Origin: Chitinophagaceae bacterium
Lineage (GTDB): Bacteria > Bacteroidota > Bacteroidia > Chitinophagales > Chitinophagaceae
Length of the DNA: 64,000 bases
Assembly: GCA_016708765.1 (NCBI GenBank)
Contig: JADJFD010000001.1
Span: 372,001-436,000, forward strand
Direction: 5' to 3'
The number at the start of each line of letters is the position of its first letter. The stretch's first letter is position 1. A program made the translations under genes and the position numbers. Of the stretch, positions 36,741-46,419 are shown in pieces. The notes beneath the pieces are model-generated. The model had not been told where the DNA came from, did no database searches, and worked only from the letters and a program-made list of their open reading frames with translations.

Positions 36741-38633
36741 ATGCGAAAAATACTGACTTCACTTCTACTACTGCTTTTTGTAAATCTTCTGTCAGCCCAA
36801 CATGAACAGGATTCTGCCTGGATAAAAGATAACTATACTAAGATTGAGCAATACATTCCTATGCGGGATGGTGTAAAGCTCTTTACTTCCATTTATATGC
36901 CAAAGGATAAAAGTGAAAAGCATCCTATACTGATGACGAGAACACCTTACTCCTGTGCGCCGTATGGAACTGCTTTTAATGCAAGACTATGGGATCGATA
37001 CTGGAAATATTATACAAGAGAAAACTATATCATCGTAACACAAGACGTTAGAGGCCGATGGATGAGTGAAGGGGAATTTGCAGATGTTCGTCCCTTTAAT
37101 AAAAATAAAACCGGAATTGAAACAGATGAAGCCAGCGATACCTATGATGCAATTGACTGGTTAGTAAAAAATCTGACAGATAATAATGGAAACGTTGGTG
37201 TATTTGGCATTTCTTATCCGGGATTCTATTCAACAATGGCTGCAGCCTCCGGTCATCCAGCATTGAAAGCGGTAAGTCCACAAGCACCAGTTACCGATTG
37301 GTTTATGGGTGATGATTTCCATCATAACGGTGCTTTCTTCCCAATGGACGGGTTTTCATTTTATTCTTCGTTTGGTAAACCAAGACCCAAACCAACAACC
37401 GTTGGCTCTCCTGGCTATAATTTTAAAGTAAGAGATAATTATAAATTCTATCTCGAAGCAGGCGGATTAAAAAAATTAGGAGAATATTTAGGAGACAGCA
37501 TAAAATTCTGGCATGAAATGTATGCCCATCCTAATTACGATGACTGGTGGAAAGCAAGAGATGCGAGAACGGCAATGTATAATATTAAGCCAGCTATGTT
37601 AGTTGTAGGCGGATTGTTTGATGCAGAAGATTGTTTTGGTGCATGGAACTTGTACAAAGCAATTGAAAAACAAAACCCTTCTGCAAATAATAAGATAGTG
37701 ATGGGCCCTTTGTATCATGGTCAGTGGGCAAGCAGCGATGGTACACAACTGGGAAATGTAAAATTTGAAAGCAATACCTCCCATTGGTATCAGAATAATA
37801 TTGAAATACCATTCTTTAATTATTACCTGAAAGGAAAAGGCGATGATCCCAAATTATCAGAAGCAACAATCTTTTTTACAGGAGAAAACAAATGGAGAAA
37901 ACTGGAACAGTGGCCGCCTGCAGCCACACAACAAAGACCGATTTACCTTGCACCTGATGGAGCATTATCCTGGAACCTTCCAACTTATATAAAAACTGGA
38001 AGCTTTTCGGAGTATGTAAGTGACCCAGCCAAACCTGTGCCCTATACAGAAGATGTACATTTCAGAAGAACAAGAGAATATATGACCGATGATCAGCGGT
38101 TTGCTTCCCGCAGGCCTGATGTGCTGACTTTCGAAACAGATGTGCTGGATGAAGATTTGACATTAGCTGGCCCTGTAATTGCCAATCTGAAGGTAAGCAT
38201 CAGTGGTACAGATGCAGATTTTGTAGTAAAAGTCATTGACGTATTTCCAGACAATTTTCAATATTCGGAGGCTAACTCCTCCCCTACGGGGAGGTCGGGT
38301 GTGGCTTCATATCCAATGAATGGCTATCAAATGCTGGTTCGTGGAGAAATTATGCGGGGGAAATTCAGAAACAGTTTTACAACCCCAGAGCCTTTCAAAC
38401 CAAACAAAATAGAAACGGTTGAATTTGCTTTACCGGATGTAGCACATACGTTTAAAAAAGGACATCGTTTAATGATACAGGTACAAAGCAGTTGGTTTCC
38501 ATTGGCTGACCGCAACCCACAGCAATTTATGAACATCTATGAAGCCAAGCCGGAAGATTTCAAAAAAGCGACTATAAAGATTTATCATGATGGAAGTAAT
38601 TCATCAAGTGTCAGTTTACCGATAATGAGATAA
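36741..38633 (+). CDS. CocE/NonD family hydrolase (X-Pro dipeptidyl-peptidase-like, S15)
   Basis: This 630-residue protein has a signal peptide (MRKILTSLLLLLFVNLLSAQ) and an alpha/beta-hydrolase domain with the nucleophile in GISYPGFYS (Ser about residue 157). The YHGQW segment probably supplies the catalytic His, and a C-terminal jelly-roll (XPD C) domain follows. It is an exported alpha-amino-acid esterase or acylase/peptidase. At 38268-38306 the reading frame runs through a palindromic repeat that adds about 13 residues (SEANSSPTGRSGV) before SYPMNGYQML, apparently without breaking the gene. It appears to be a single gene. Confidence 0.9.
   Translation: MRKILTSLLLLLFVNLLSAQHEQDSAWIKDNYTKIEQYIPMRDGVKLFTSIYMPKDKSEKHPILMTRTPYSCAPYGTAFNARLWDRYWKYYTRENYIIVTQDVRGRWMSEGEFADVRPFNKNKTGIETDEASDTYDAIDWLVKNLTDNNGNVGVFGISYPGFYSTMAAASGHPALKAVSPQAPVTDWFMGDDFHHNGAFFPMDGFSFYSSFGKPRPKPTTVGSPGYNFKVRDNYKFYLEAGGLKKLGEYLGDSIKFWHEMYAHPNYDDWWKARDARTAMYNIKPAMLVVGGLFDAEDCFGAWNLYKAIEKQNPSANNKIVMGPLYHGQWASSDGTQLGNVKFESNTSHWYQNNIEIPFFNYYLKGKGDDPKLSEATIFFTGENKWRKLEQWPPAATQQRPIYLAPDGALSWNLPTYIKTGSFSEYVSDPAKPVPYTEDVHFRRTREYMTDDQRFASRRPDVLTFETDVLDEDLTLAGPVIANLKVSISGTDADFVVKVIDVFPDNFQYSEANSSPTGRSGVASYPMNGYQMLVRGEIMRGKFRNSFTTPEPFKPNKIETVEFALPDVAHTFKKGHRLMIQVQSSWFPLADRNPQQFMNIYEAKPEDFKKATIKIYHDGSNSSSVSLPIMR
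38268..38306. repeat. Palindromic REP-like element inside the CocE coding sequence
   Basis: CCTCCCC (38278-38284), loop TAC and GGGGAGG (38288-38294) form a perfect seven-pair stem. The flank GTCGGGTGTGGC is also unlike the AT-rich gene around it. Its composition resembles the GC-rich palindromes usually found between genes. It has a length that keeps the frame open. Confidence 0.6.
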
Positions 38634-38701
38634 AAAAATCTCCTTGATTTAAATGTTGGAACGTTATTATATATTTATTACTATCTAATTAAAATCGAAT
38701 C

Positions 38702-41072
38702 ATGCGAAGAATATTTTTAATACAATTTTTCTTAATCACATTTTTTCTCTTTCTGCACAAGACTTTAATATAGTACCACAACCAGTAGAGATAAAAAAAG
38801 GCAAAGGAGTTTTTACTATCACAGAGGAAACCGTTATTTCGTATGACGATATGACCAAATCTTCGGCATTCTACTTGAATGAATTTCTAAAAGAAAACTT
38901 TGCACTGGATTTACAGGTAACAAGCAAAGCTGAAAAAAATGCTATCTACCTAATCTATAATAGCAAACAAGATAAAAAAGGGTTTTACAAACTTGAAAGC
39001 AATAACAAAGGAATTACAATTAGTGGTGATAATGAAGGAATATTTTATGGGATACAAACTTTAAGTCAGCTTCTAACACAACCAAAATCAAGTGACGGTA
39101 ATAAAATATCTGAGTCAGGCTTTGCAGTTCCTCAGGTAAGTATCACAGATTATCCTCGTTTTCAATATCGTGGTATGCACCTCGATGTTTGCCGTCACTT
39201 CTTCTCTGTTTCATTTGTAAAAAGATATATTGATTATCTCGCCTTTCATAAACTAAATATTTTTCACTGGCATTTAACGGAAGACCAGGGCTGGCGGATT
39301 GAAATAAAAAATATCCTGAACTAACGAAAATTGGTGGATGGAGAAACGGAACCATCATTGGTCGTTATCCAGGAACTGGTCACGATGATATTCCTTATGT
39401 CGGCTCTTACACACAAGCAGAGATAAAAGAAGTGGGACAGTATGCAAAGGACAGATATATTGAAGTGATTCCTGAAATTGAAATGCCAGGGCATGGCAGT
39501 GCTGCAATTGCTGCGTATCCATGGTTGAGTTGTTTTCCGGAAAAGCCAACGGAGATTCCAATAAATATGATCTCCAATAAAAGTGTGGAAGAACAAAAGA
39601 ACGGTAAAATAAAATTAGTACAAGAAACATGGGGAGTGTTTGATGATATTTTCTGTGCAGGAAAGGATTCAACATTTTTATTCTTACAAAATGTGATAGA
39701 CGAAGTGATTCCGTTATTCCCGTCAAAGTATTTTCATATTGGTGGTGATGAAGCACCAAAAACTCATTGGAAGAAATGCCCGCAATGCCAAAAAAGAATA
39801 AAAGAGTTAGGATTAAAAGACGAACATGAACTACAAAGCTGGTTTGTACAACGCATCGAAAAATACTTGAACAGCAAAGGCAAAACATTAATTGGCTGGG
39901 ATGAAATATTGGAAGGTGGTCTTGCCCCAAATGCTGTAGTCATGAGCTGGCGGGGTGAAGCTGGCGGCATAGAGGCAGCCAAGCAAAAACATAATGTGAT
40001 TATGACACCCGGCAGTCCTTTATATTTCGATCACTCACAAAGTGAGAATGAAGACTCGGTTACAATCGGCGGCTACAACCCAATTGAAAAAGTATATACT
40101 TACGAACCTATACCAAAAGAGCTGAGCGAAGCAGAAGGCAAATATATACTCGGTGCACAAGCAAATGTTTGGGCAGAATATATTGGTAATGAAAAGAAAG
40201 TGGAATACACCATCTTTCCCCGAATGGCTGCACTAAGCGAAATACTTTGGACTCCGAAAGAAAAAAGGGATTGGAAAGATTTTGAAAAAAGGTTGCCTGA
40301 ACAAATCAAAAGGTATGAAAACTGGGGAGCAAATTATAGTAAGGCGTATTTTGATTTGAAGACAACTGTGTTGCCCACAGATGACTTTAATGGAGTTTTG
40401 TGGAAACTTGAAACAAAAATTAAAGCCAACAAAATAAAATACAATAAGATACTTGATATTAATGATCCGCCTAATCCCCCAGCATTTCTTTTTTATGACA
40501 AACCAATCCAAATAACAAGAAGTGGTAAATACATTGGATGGTCAACTGAAAATGGAGAAAATCTTAATAATAGTATTTCACAAAAATTTTCCTTCAACAA
40601 AGCCACCGGCAAAAAAATTACATTAACTAACGAAGCAGCAAAAAATTATCCTGGTGATGGAGCTTTTACTTTAGTCAACGGCGTTATCAATGAAAAAGGT
40701 TTTACCAGAACAAAAGAGTTTCTTGGGTTTAGTGGTGCCAATTGCGAAGCAATTATTGATTTCGGCACTGAACAAAAAATCAGTTCTGTAGTGGTTAATA
40801 GTTTTAAAAGAACTTCGAGTTGGATATGGCAACCACTTACTGCCGAAGTTTTTGGTTCCTTAGACGGCACTACCTGGAAATCTCTCAGCATGACAGATGA
40901 TTTTGTAGAAAGCAAAACCGTGACAGGAAAGGGCATTATGAAAATGAGTTTTGATTCAACTGCTGTAAGGTTTGTAAAAATTGTTGCAGCAAACTGGGGT
41001 GAGATTCCCACCGGAAACCCCGGTGCAGGCAAGAAGGCATGGCTTTTTATTGATGAAATTGAAGTGAATTAA
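38702..41072 (+). CDS. Beta-N-acetylhexosaminidase (GH20), two frameshifts
   Basis: ATG at 38702 begins a signal peptide that loses phase at T6 (38741-38746). Seven T's give FFSLSAQDFNIVPQPVEIKKG, the normal GH20 N-terminus. The frame breaks again at A6 (39306-39311); seven A's give RIEIKKYPELTKIGGWRNG. With both repairs the protein has 790 residues: GH20b domain, catalytic barrel (HWHLTEDQGWR, PEIEMPGHG, IGGDEAPKTHWK with the Asp-Glu pair) and a C-terminal discoidin-like domain (about 650-790). It removes terminal GlcNAc or GalNAc from glycans in the periplasm. The NagB-PIG-L gene follows after 69 bases, consistent with GlcNAc use. Confidence 0.9.
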
Positions 41073-41141
41073 ACTAAATAAATTTATTTTTCCGCAAATA
41101 CCTGCAAATAGCAGCAAAAACCTTCAATCTTAATTATCTTT

Positions 41142-43088
41142 ATGACTCAACACAATCATATGGCAAAGAAGATTGGTTCTATAGATCTTTCTGACAGCTT
41201 TGAGAAGATACCTGTAAAAGTTTTTCCTTCTCCAAAAGATGGTTCAGCATTTGTTGCCCGCCAGATTTCCGACTTTATTCGGGGGAAACAAAAGTTAAAA
41301 CAAAAATGTGTTCTCGGTCTTGCTACCGGTTCAACACCAAAATCGCTATACACAGAACTGATCCGATTACATAAAGAGGAAAAGCTGAGTTTTAAAAACG
41401 TTATCGCTTTTAACCTTGATGAATATTATCCGATTGATAACAAAGCGTTGCAGAGTTACAATCGTTTTATGCAAACCAATTTGTTTAATCATGTTGATAT
41501 CAACCCAAAAAACATTCATATACCGAATGGTGAAATAGCAAAAGAAGATATAAAGGAACAATGCCGCCAATATGAAAAAATGATAAAAGATGTAGGTGGA
41601 ATTGATCTGCAAATTTTAGGCATTGGTAATAACGGGCATATCGGTTTCAACGAACCAGGGTCTGGCATTTATTCAAAAACCAGATTGATAACATTGGACA
41701 ACTCCACTAGAATTGCCAATGCATATGAGTTTGCCAATATTTCGCAGGTTCCAAGATTGGCTATTACGATGGGCATCAGTACCATTCTACAATCAAAGAA
41801 AATTATTCTGATGGCATGGGGTAGTGCAAAAGCTCCTGTTATTAAAAAAGCTGTGGAAGAGGATGATAGCGAACATGTGCCAGCTTCATTGTTGCAAAAT
41901 CATGATGATGTTACATTTATTGTAGACGAAGCGGCTGCATCTGAACTCACCAGAAATAAATCACCGTGGTTGACAGGTGATTGTGACTGGAATCCGAAAA
42001 TGATAAAGAAGGCCGTGGTTAACATGGCGCTGAAATTAAAAAAACCAGTTCTTAGTTTAACCAACAGCGATTATAATGAATATGGCTTAAGTGATTTGTT
42101 GGTTGAAAAAGGCGATGCATACGAAATCAACTTACAAGTATATTATATGCTGCGGGATTCTATTACAGGCTGGCCCGGCGGTAAACCGAATGCAGATATT
42201 CCGGCGCATCCTGAACGTTCATCACCTTATCCAAAAAGAGTAATCATCTTCTCCCCTCACCCGGATGATGATATTATCAGCATGGGCGGAACATTTCAAC
42301 GGCTGCATGATCAGGGACATGAAGTGCATGTAGGTTATCAAACCAGTGGCAATATTGCGGTAACGGATGAATTTGTAACAAGGCATCTTGACTTTGCTGT
42401 CGGCTTCGAAGAAATTGCAGGCATCAACACCAGCAAGTCTGGAAAAATATTGGAGAATGCCAGGAAATTTTTGGCAAGAAAAAAATCGAATCAGGTAGAT
42501 ACTCCAAATATCCGTTCGATAAAAGGTTTGATTCGCCGTGGCGAAGCAAAAGCGACCTGCCGCTATGTTGGTATTCCCGATGAGAATATCCATTTCATGA
42601 ATCTTCCATTTTATGAAACCGGAACGATTGAGAAAAAACCAATGAGTGAAAAGGATGTAAAAATCACAATTGAGTTACTTCGTAAAATACAACCACAACA
42701 GGTTTATTGCGCCGGTGACTTTGCTGACCCGCATGGTACACATATCGTATGTTTTGAAGTGGTGCTGGAGGCATTAAGAAGAATTAAAGATGCTGGTGAT
42801 GAATGGATAAACGACTGCTGGCTCTGGCTCTACAAAGGTGCCTGGCAGGAATGGAATATCGAAGAAATTGAAATGGCAATCCCAATGAGTCCTGATCAGG
42901 TTTTAAAGAAGAGGTTCGGCATTTTCATTCACCAATCGCAAAAAGATATGATTCCTTTTCAGGGAAGCGATTCAAGGGAATTCTGGCAAAGGGCAGAAGA
43001 AAGGAATGCAGCTACCGCAAACATCTATGCCGATCTTGGACTGACCCATTATGCAGCTATGGAGGCATTTGTTCGCTGGCACTACTAG
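41142..43088 (+). CDS. nagB: Glucosamine-6-phosphate deaminase fused to a PIG-L-type deacetylase
   Basis: Of 648 residues, about 30-300 form a NagB domain (LATGSTPKSLY, FNLDEYYP with the catalytic Asp, GIGNNGHIGFNEPG). About 360-640 form a PIG-L/LmbE deacetylase domain with the zinc motif SPHPDDD (about residue 371) and DPHGTH (about 530). The fusion could remove the acetyl group and then convert glucosamine 6-phosphate to fructose 6-phosphate and ammonia. No separate nagA is in the window. A TATCTTTA box overlaps the first ATG (41135-41142), so the ATG at 41160 (MAKKIG) may be the real start (inference). Confidence 0.92.
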   Translation: MTQHNHMAKKIGSIDLSDSFEKIPVKVFPSPKDGSAFVARQISDFIRGKQKLKQKCVLGLATGSTPKSLYTELIRLHKEEKLSFKNVIAFNLDEYYPIDNKALQSYNRFMQTNLFNHVDINPKNIHIPNGEIAKEDIKEQCRQYEKMIKDVGGIDLQILGIGNNGHIGFNEPGSGIYSKTRLITLDNSTRIANAYEFANISQVPRLAITMGISTILQSKKIILMAWGSAKAPVIKKAVEEDDSEHVPASLLQNHDDVTFIVDEAAASELTRNKSPWLTGDCDWNPKMIKKAVVNMALKLKKPVLSLTNSDYNEYGLSDLLVEKGDAYEINLQVYYMLRDSITGWPGGKPNADIPAHPERSSPYPKRVIIFSPHPDDDIISMGGTFQRLHDQGHEVHVGYQTSGNIAVTDEFVTRHLDFAVGFEEIAGINTSKSGKILENARKFLARKKSNQVDTPNIRSIKGLIRRGEAKATCRYVGIPDENIHFMNLPFYETGTIEKKPMSEKDVKITIELLRKIQPQQVYCAGDFADPHGTHIVCFEVVLEALRRIKDAGDEWINDCWLWLYKGAWQEWNIEEIEMAIPMSPDQVLKKRFGIFIHQSQKDMIPFQGSDSREFWQRAEERNAATANIYADLGLTHYAAMEAFVRWHY

Positions 43089-43091
43089 ACA

Positions 43092-43170
43092 AAACTCCAA
43101 AATCTAAATCCCAAATTCTAAATAAAAACAGGTTGTTCTGGCGGAATTTGGAATTTCCCCAATTTGCGAT
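43092..43170. repeat. Imperfect inverted AT-rich repeat between nagB and the BI-1 gene
   Basis: The stretch near 43092-43122 (built of AAATCT/AAATCCC/AAATTCT units) is roughly complementary to 43141-43170 (GGAATTTGGAATTT and GATTT). It looks like a decayed Bacteroidota intergenic repeat. The match is imperfect. Confidence 0.4.
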
Positions 43171-43213
43171 TTATTTTGTACTAAACATTCTATCTTTATT
43201 AAAATTTTAATCT

Positions 43214-43966
43214 ATGTCAATTTTCAAATCGAGCAATCCTACTTTACAGGAAAAAACTTATCAGGAAACTATTCTTGAAGGAATTAGTACTGGTGAGGAA
43301 ATGACAGTTACCGGAACACTAAATAAGTTTGGCGTTTTGATGGCGTTGATGATTGCCTCTACCCTTTTTGCATGGAATCAGTTTGACAAAGGAAGTGACC
43401 CGATGACATTAATGCTTATCGGTGTTTTTGGAGGGTTAGGAATTGCCTTGTTAATGATGTTCAAAAAAACATGGTCACAATACCTTGCTCCGGGCTATGC
43501 AGTTTTAGAAGGTTTGTTTGTTGGATCTATTTCAGCAATGTATAATTATTCTTATCCTGGTTTACCTACACAAGCTGTAGCACTAACTTTATTGGTAACA
43601 TTAATAATGTTTTTACTCTATCGTTACAGAATAATAAAAGTTACTAAAAAACTGAGAACCGTTATAGTAGTTGCTACTGCCGCAATTGCAATATTTTATA
43701 TGGTGCAATGGATTACTTTTCTAGTAATGGGTTCTCCAATCGGATCATTTACAAATGCAGCAACACCGTTGGGCATTGGCTTTTCAATATTAGTTGTTGG
43801 TTTAGCCGCTTTCAATCTTTTATTAAATTTTGACATGATTGAAAAAGGAGTTGAAATGAGAGCACCTAAATATATGGAATGGTACAGTGCATTTGGATTA
43901 TTAGTAACTATAGTTTGGTTGTATTTGGAGTTACTTCGTTTATTATCGAAGCTTCAACGTAACTAA
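43214..43966 (+). CDS. Bax inhibitor-1/YccA family membrane protein
   Basis: This 250-residue protein has an N-terminal soluble stretch (FKSSNPTLQEKTYQ) and seven hydrophobic helices, as in BI-1/YccA proteins. The conserved Asp-rich end is present in modified form (NFDMIEKGVEMRAPKYMEWYSAFGLLVTIVWLYLELLRLLSK). Relatives bind protease FtsH or leak Ca2+ in a pH-dependent way. It would lie in the inner membrane. It is a single gene with a strong terminator, preceded by a TATCTTTA box at 43191-43198. Confidence 0.9.
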   Translation: MSIFKSSNPTLQEKTYQETILEGISTGEEMTVTGTLNKFGVLMALMIASTLFAWNQFDKGSDPMTLMLIGVFGGLGIALLMMFKKTWSQYLAPGYAVLEGLFVGSISAMYNYSYPGLPTQAVALTLLVTLIMFLLYRYRIIKVTKKLRTVIVVATAAIAIFYMVQWITFLVMGSPIGSFTNAATPLGIGFSILVVGLAAFNLLLNFDMIEKGVEMRAPKYMEWYSAFGLLVTIVWLYLELLRLLSKLQRN

Positions 43967-43983
43967 TTAAGATAATTATTTTC

Positions 43984-44017
43984 AAAACCGCTTCACTTAA
44001 AACGAGGCGGTTTTTTT
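43984..44017 (+). terminator. Strong terminator between BI-1 and AI-2E genes
   Basis: Eleven pairs (AAAACCGCTTC with GAGGCGGTTTT, one wobble) enclose a nine-base loop and are followed by a T7 tract. The T-run favours the plus strand. The convergent minus-strand gene ends at its edge. Confidence 0.85.
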
Positions 44018-45086
44018 ATGTATCGGACTCCTTTACATTTTTTTCATCTATATCTTTTACGGGAGTTGGTATCACTTCTAAAGTAGAAGTAAACTCATTC
44101 ATATAAATTTTAGAAAGCACAATAATATAACTTACCAAAAGCGGCCCAAATATTAAACCAATAAAGCCAAATAATCCTAATCCAATAATAACTCCCAGAA
44201 CAGTAACAACCGGATGAACATCACCCATCCTTCTCATAATAGTAATTCTTGCAACGTAATCTATGTTCCCAGTTATAAGAACACTGTATACCAATAAACC
44301 TGTGGCATTAATAGTATTTCCACTTGCATACATATAAATAACCAATGGTACCCATATAATCATCGTTCCTACCACCGGAAAAAAAGCAAATAAACCGGTT
44401 AAAAAACCCCATAAAGCAAATTCATCCAATCGAAATATAAAATACCCGAGTGTAGCTACAAGACCTTGAATAATAGAAATTAACGGAATGCCAAGTGCAT
44501 TTGCTTTAATTAGCCGCTTTGTTTCTGTAGCAAGCAGACTTGTATTTTCATTTTTCAGTGGAATTAATTTTACCATAGTTTTTTCTAAATCGCTGCCATG
44601 ATAAAGCATATAATAAAGAAAGAACAACATGATAATAAGATTCGTTAGCAAATTTGCTGTACTATTAAGTAACGAAGGAATAAAGGCTGCAGCCTTTTCC
44701 AAAGAATCCGACAAAGATTTTTCTGAAATGAAATTGACACCAGCCTTAGCCTGCACTTGTGTTACAGCAGATTTAATGTTCTCAACAGCAGCTGTAGGAT
44801 CACTTATTAACTCATTTAATTTTGGACTTATAAGTGTTATTGCAAGAAAAATAGGTATCCCCAATAGTATGAGATAATAAAATAAATATAACAAAGCGGC
44901 CGTGCCTCTTTTCCATTTTTTATTATAGACAAGTTGAAAATAGCCTGCCCTGCTAAGCATATAAAAAGTAATGGCGCCGAGTATTCCTGGCAAAAACATA
45001 ACAAGTTCTTTTAAAGAAAGAACTACAAGTAGGATGATTAAGATTAGAACAAGAATTTGCTTTAATCGGTCATTAAACAATGGCAT
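44016..45086 (-). CDS. AI-2E family transporter (PerM-like)
   Basis: This 356-residue membrane protein has about eight helices: an N-terminal pair, a long extracytoplasmic region (about 90-155) and a C-terminal bundle with IQGLVATLGYFIFRLDEFALWGFLTGLFAFFPVVGTMIIWVP. This is the family signature that ends in the PVVG segment, with a final GLFGFIGLIFGPLLVSYI. Relatives export autoinducer-2 or act as Na+/H+ antiporters, so substrate assignment is open. The C-terminal tail is Asp/Glu/Lys-rich. It is a single-gene unit; no lux-type genes are present. Confidence 0.9.
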   Translation of the reverse strand: MPLFNDRLKQILVLILIILLVVLSLKELVMFLPGILGAITFYMLSRAGYFQLVYNKKWKRGTAALLYLFYYLILLGIPIFLAITLISPKLNELISDPTAAVENIKSAVTQVQAKAGVNFISEKSLSDSLEKAAAFIPSLLNSTANLLTNLIIMLFFLYYMLYHGSDLEKTMVKLIPLKNENTSLLATETKRLIKANALGIPLISIIQGLVATLGYFIFRLDEFALWGFLTGLFAFFPVVGTMIIWVPLVIYMYASGNTINATGLLVYSVLITGNIDYVARITIMRRMGDVHPVVTVLGVIIGLGLFGFIGLIFGPLLVSYIIVLSKIYMNEFTSTLEVIPTPVKDIDEKNVKESDT

Positions 45087-45201
45087 ATTACTAATAATTT
45101 AAAACTATTATTGATGAATGTATCGTATTTTTTTGGTTCTTAAATCTTATAGCAAAAATTTAATTAGCTTATATATTCGAATGGCTTATACACTACATAA
45201 A

Positions 45202-45231
45202 AAAGGCTGAATTAGATTAAATTCAGCCTTT
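45202..45231 (-). terminator. Rho-independent terminator after the small stress-gene operon
   Basis: A perfect 12-pair stem (45202-45213 with 45220-45231) and six-base loop are followed on the minus strand by T6. It lies 20 bases past the stop at 45251. Confidence 0.88.
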
Positions 45232-45250
45232 CAAGTTTTTAACTAAGGAG

Positions 45251-45643
45251 TTATTCTTCATCCATTACCGATTCTCCATTTTTTCTATTTTTTAAATCAG
45301 GTATTTTATTTCTAACCATATTGGTTACCAAAAACTGAGTAGCGAGTCCTGCAATTTGTCTGAAAATATTTCCAGATTTTTTAGCAATAATTTTCTTTCC
45401 AAGAATTCCTGCACCAGCACTGATTATGGTATCAATAAAAGTACTTTTTAGTCCTGGAGTCGCAATAACATTCTTCATGGCAGATCCTACAATTTTTGCA
45501 GGTTGTAGGGATTCTAATAAATCAGCATATGAACTCTTAATTTCGGTTACCTGATTTGCCTGTTGCAATTCCAGTTGCTTTATTTTTTCATTAAGCAAAT
45601 CTTTGCTAGTACTTTTAGTTGTCACTTTCAGTAATTTTATCAA
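45251..45643 (-). CDS. Small protein of unknown function in an envelope-stress operon
   Basis: I do not recognise this 130-residue protein. It has an N-terminal helical, Lys/Gln/Glu-rich part likely to form a coiled coil (about 12-45), a Gly-containing amphipathic centre (TIISAGAGILGKKIIAKKSG) and a hydrophobic stretch (AGLATQFLVTNMV). It may sit on or in the membrane. The start overlaps the end of the holin-like gene by 29 bases, so translation is probably coupled. Together with YtxH and the holin-like protein it looks like a stress-induced envelope set. Confidence 0.75.
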   Translation of the reverse strand: MIKLLKVTTKSTSKDLLNEKIKQLELQQANQVTEIKSSYADLLESLQPAKIVGSAMKNVIATPGLKSTFIDTIISAGAGILGKKIIAKKSGNIFRQIAGLATQFLVTNMVRNKIPDLKNRKNGESVMDEE

Positions 45644-45965
45644 TAATAAGATTGCTTATTGGTGTTTTTAAAAGTCTTTCTCTCAAAAAATAAAGTAGTA
45701 CTCCCACAATGGCATACAATCCGCCGACAATAAAGAAGCCATAATGTAAATTTCCCAGTTCATTTCCTATCCAATAGGCTACACCAAAACTTAATATTGT
45801 GATAGACACTCCTGCAAGTAGCACTACTGCTATTATAGATATAATTGAAGAAACTGTGCCTGAAATTTTACCTACAGCTTTTAATTTCCAGATTTCAGTT
45901 TTAGTTTCTACTAAATCTACTGTACTATTAACGATATCTTCGAGATTGTTAATTGCTGATTTCAT
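45615..45965 (-). CDS. Phage holin family/Holin-X-like membrane protein
   Basis: This 116-residue protein has an N-terminal amphipathic helix (NLEDIVNSTVDLVETKTEIWKLKAVGKIS) and two membrane helices (about 37-65 and 75-100), the layout of the Actinobacterial Holin-X (holin superfamily III) group that is common in Bacteroidota genomes outside prophages. No other phage gene is nearby, so a chromosomal envelope role is more likely than lysis. It lies 36 bases after ytxH and overlaps the next gene. Confidence 0.8.
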   Translation of the reverse strand: MKSAINNLEDIVNSTVDLVETKTEIWKLKAVGKISGTVSSIISIIAVVLLAGVSITILSFGVAYWIGNELGNLHYGFFIVGGLYAIVGVLLYFLRERLLKTPISNLIIDKITESDN

Positions 45966-46001
45966 AAATCTGTGCTTTACTATTTGACGTTGCTATCGAA
46001 A

Positions 46002-46280
46002 TCAGGATAAGGCACTTTTCGCTTCATTTTTTGCTGATGCCAATTTAGCTTTTGCTTTATCACTTAACTCTTCTGCTTCATCTTTAGCATCAGAATATAT
46101 GTTTTTCATGCCATCAATTAAATCACTGAATTTGTGTTTTACTGATTCTGCCAAGTCACCTGATTTGTTTTTAATTTTCTTCCTAGTTGCCGAACCCTTA
46201 TCTGGTGCAAAAAGAATACCTGCTAAAGCTCCTACTGCAGCACCTGCTACAAATCCTAATAATGCTTTTGAATTACTCAT
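46002..46280 (-). CDS. YtxH domain-containing protein
   Basis: This 92-residue protein has one N-terminal membrane helix with the family GFVAGAAVGALAGILFAPDKGSATRKKI motif. A helical, Lys/Ala/Glu-rich tail predicted to be elongated or a coiled coil follows (LSDKAKAKLASAKNEAKSAL). Members are general-stress proteins in Firmicutes and Bacteroidota. It is the first gene of a three-gene minus-strand operon and lies 139 bases downstream of the DUF1328 micro-gene, which may share its regulation. Confidence 0.88.
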   Translation of the reverse strand: MSNSKALLGFVAGAAVGALAGILFAPDKGSATRKKIKNKSGDLAESVKHKFSDLIDGMKNIYSDAKDEAEELSDKAKAKLASAKNEAKSALS

Positions 46281-46419
46281 AAAAATTAAATTTAAATGTT
46301 ATAAATGTTAATACTACTACAAAAAGTATACTTTGTTTCCGCTTTCTCTCACTTTAGTGAATATAATTAATTTATCAAAGAAAAACAATGACATTAAGCC
46401 GATACACAAAACTCCTCAT

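Noticed and set aside
45615..45965. Prophage remnant suggested by a holin-like protein
   Set aside because: No endolysin, structural, integrase or repressor gene is near; Holin-X-like proteins are common chromosomal genes in this phylum.
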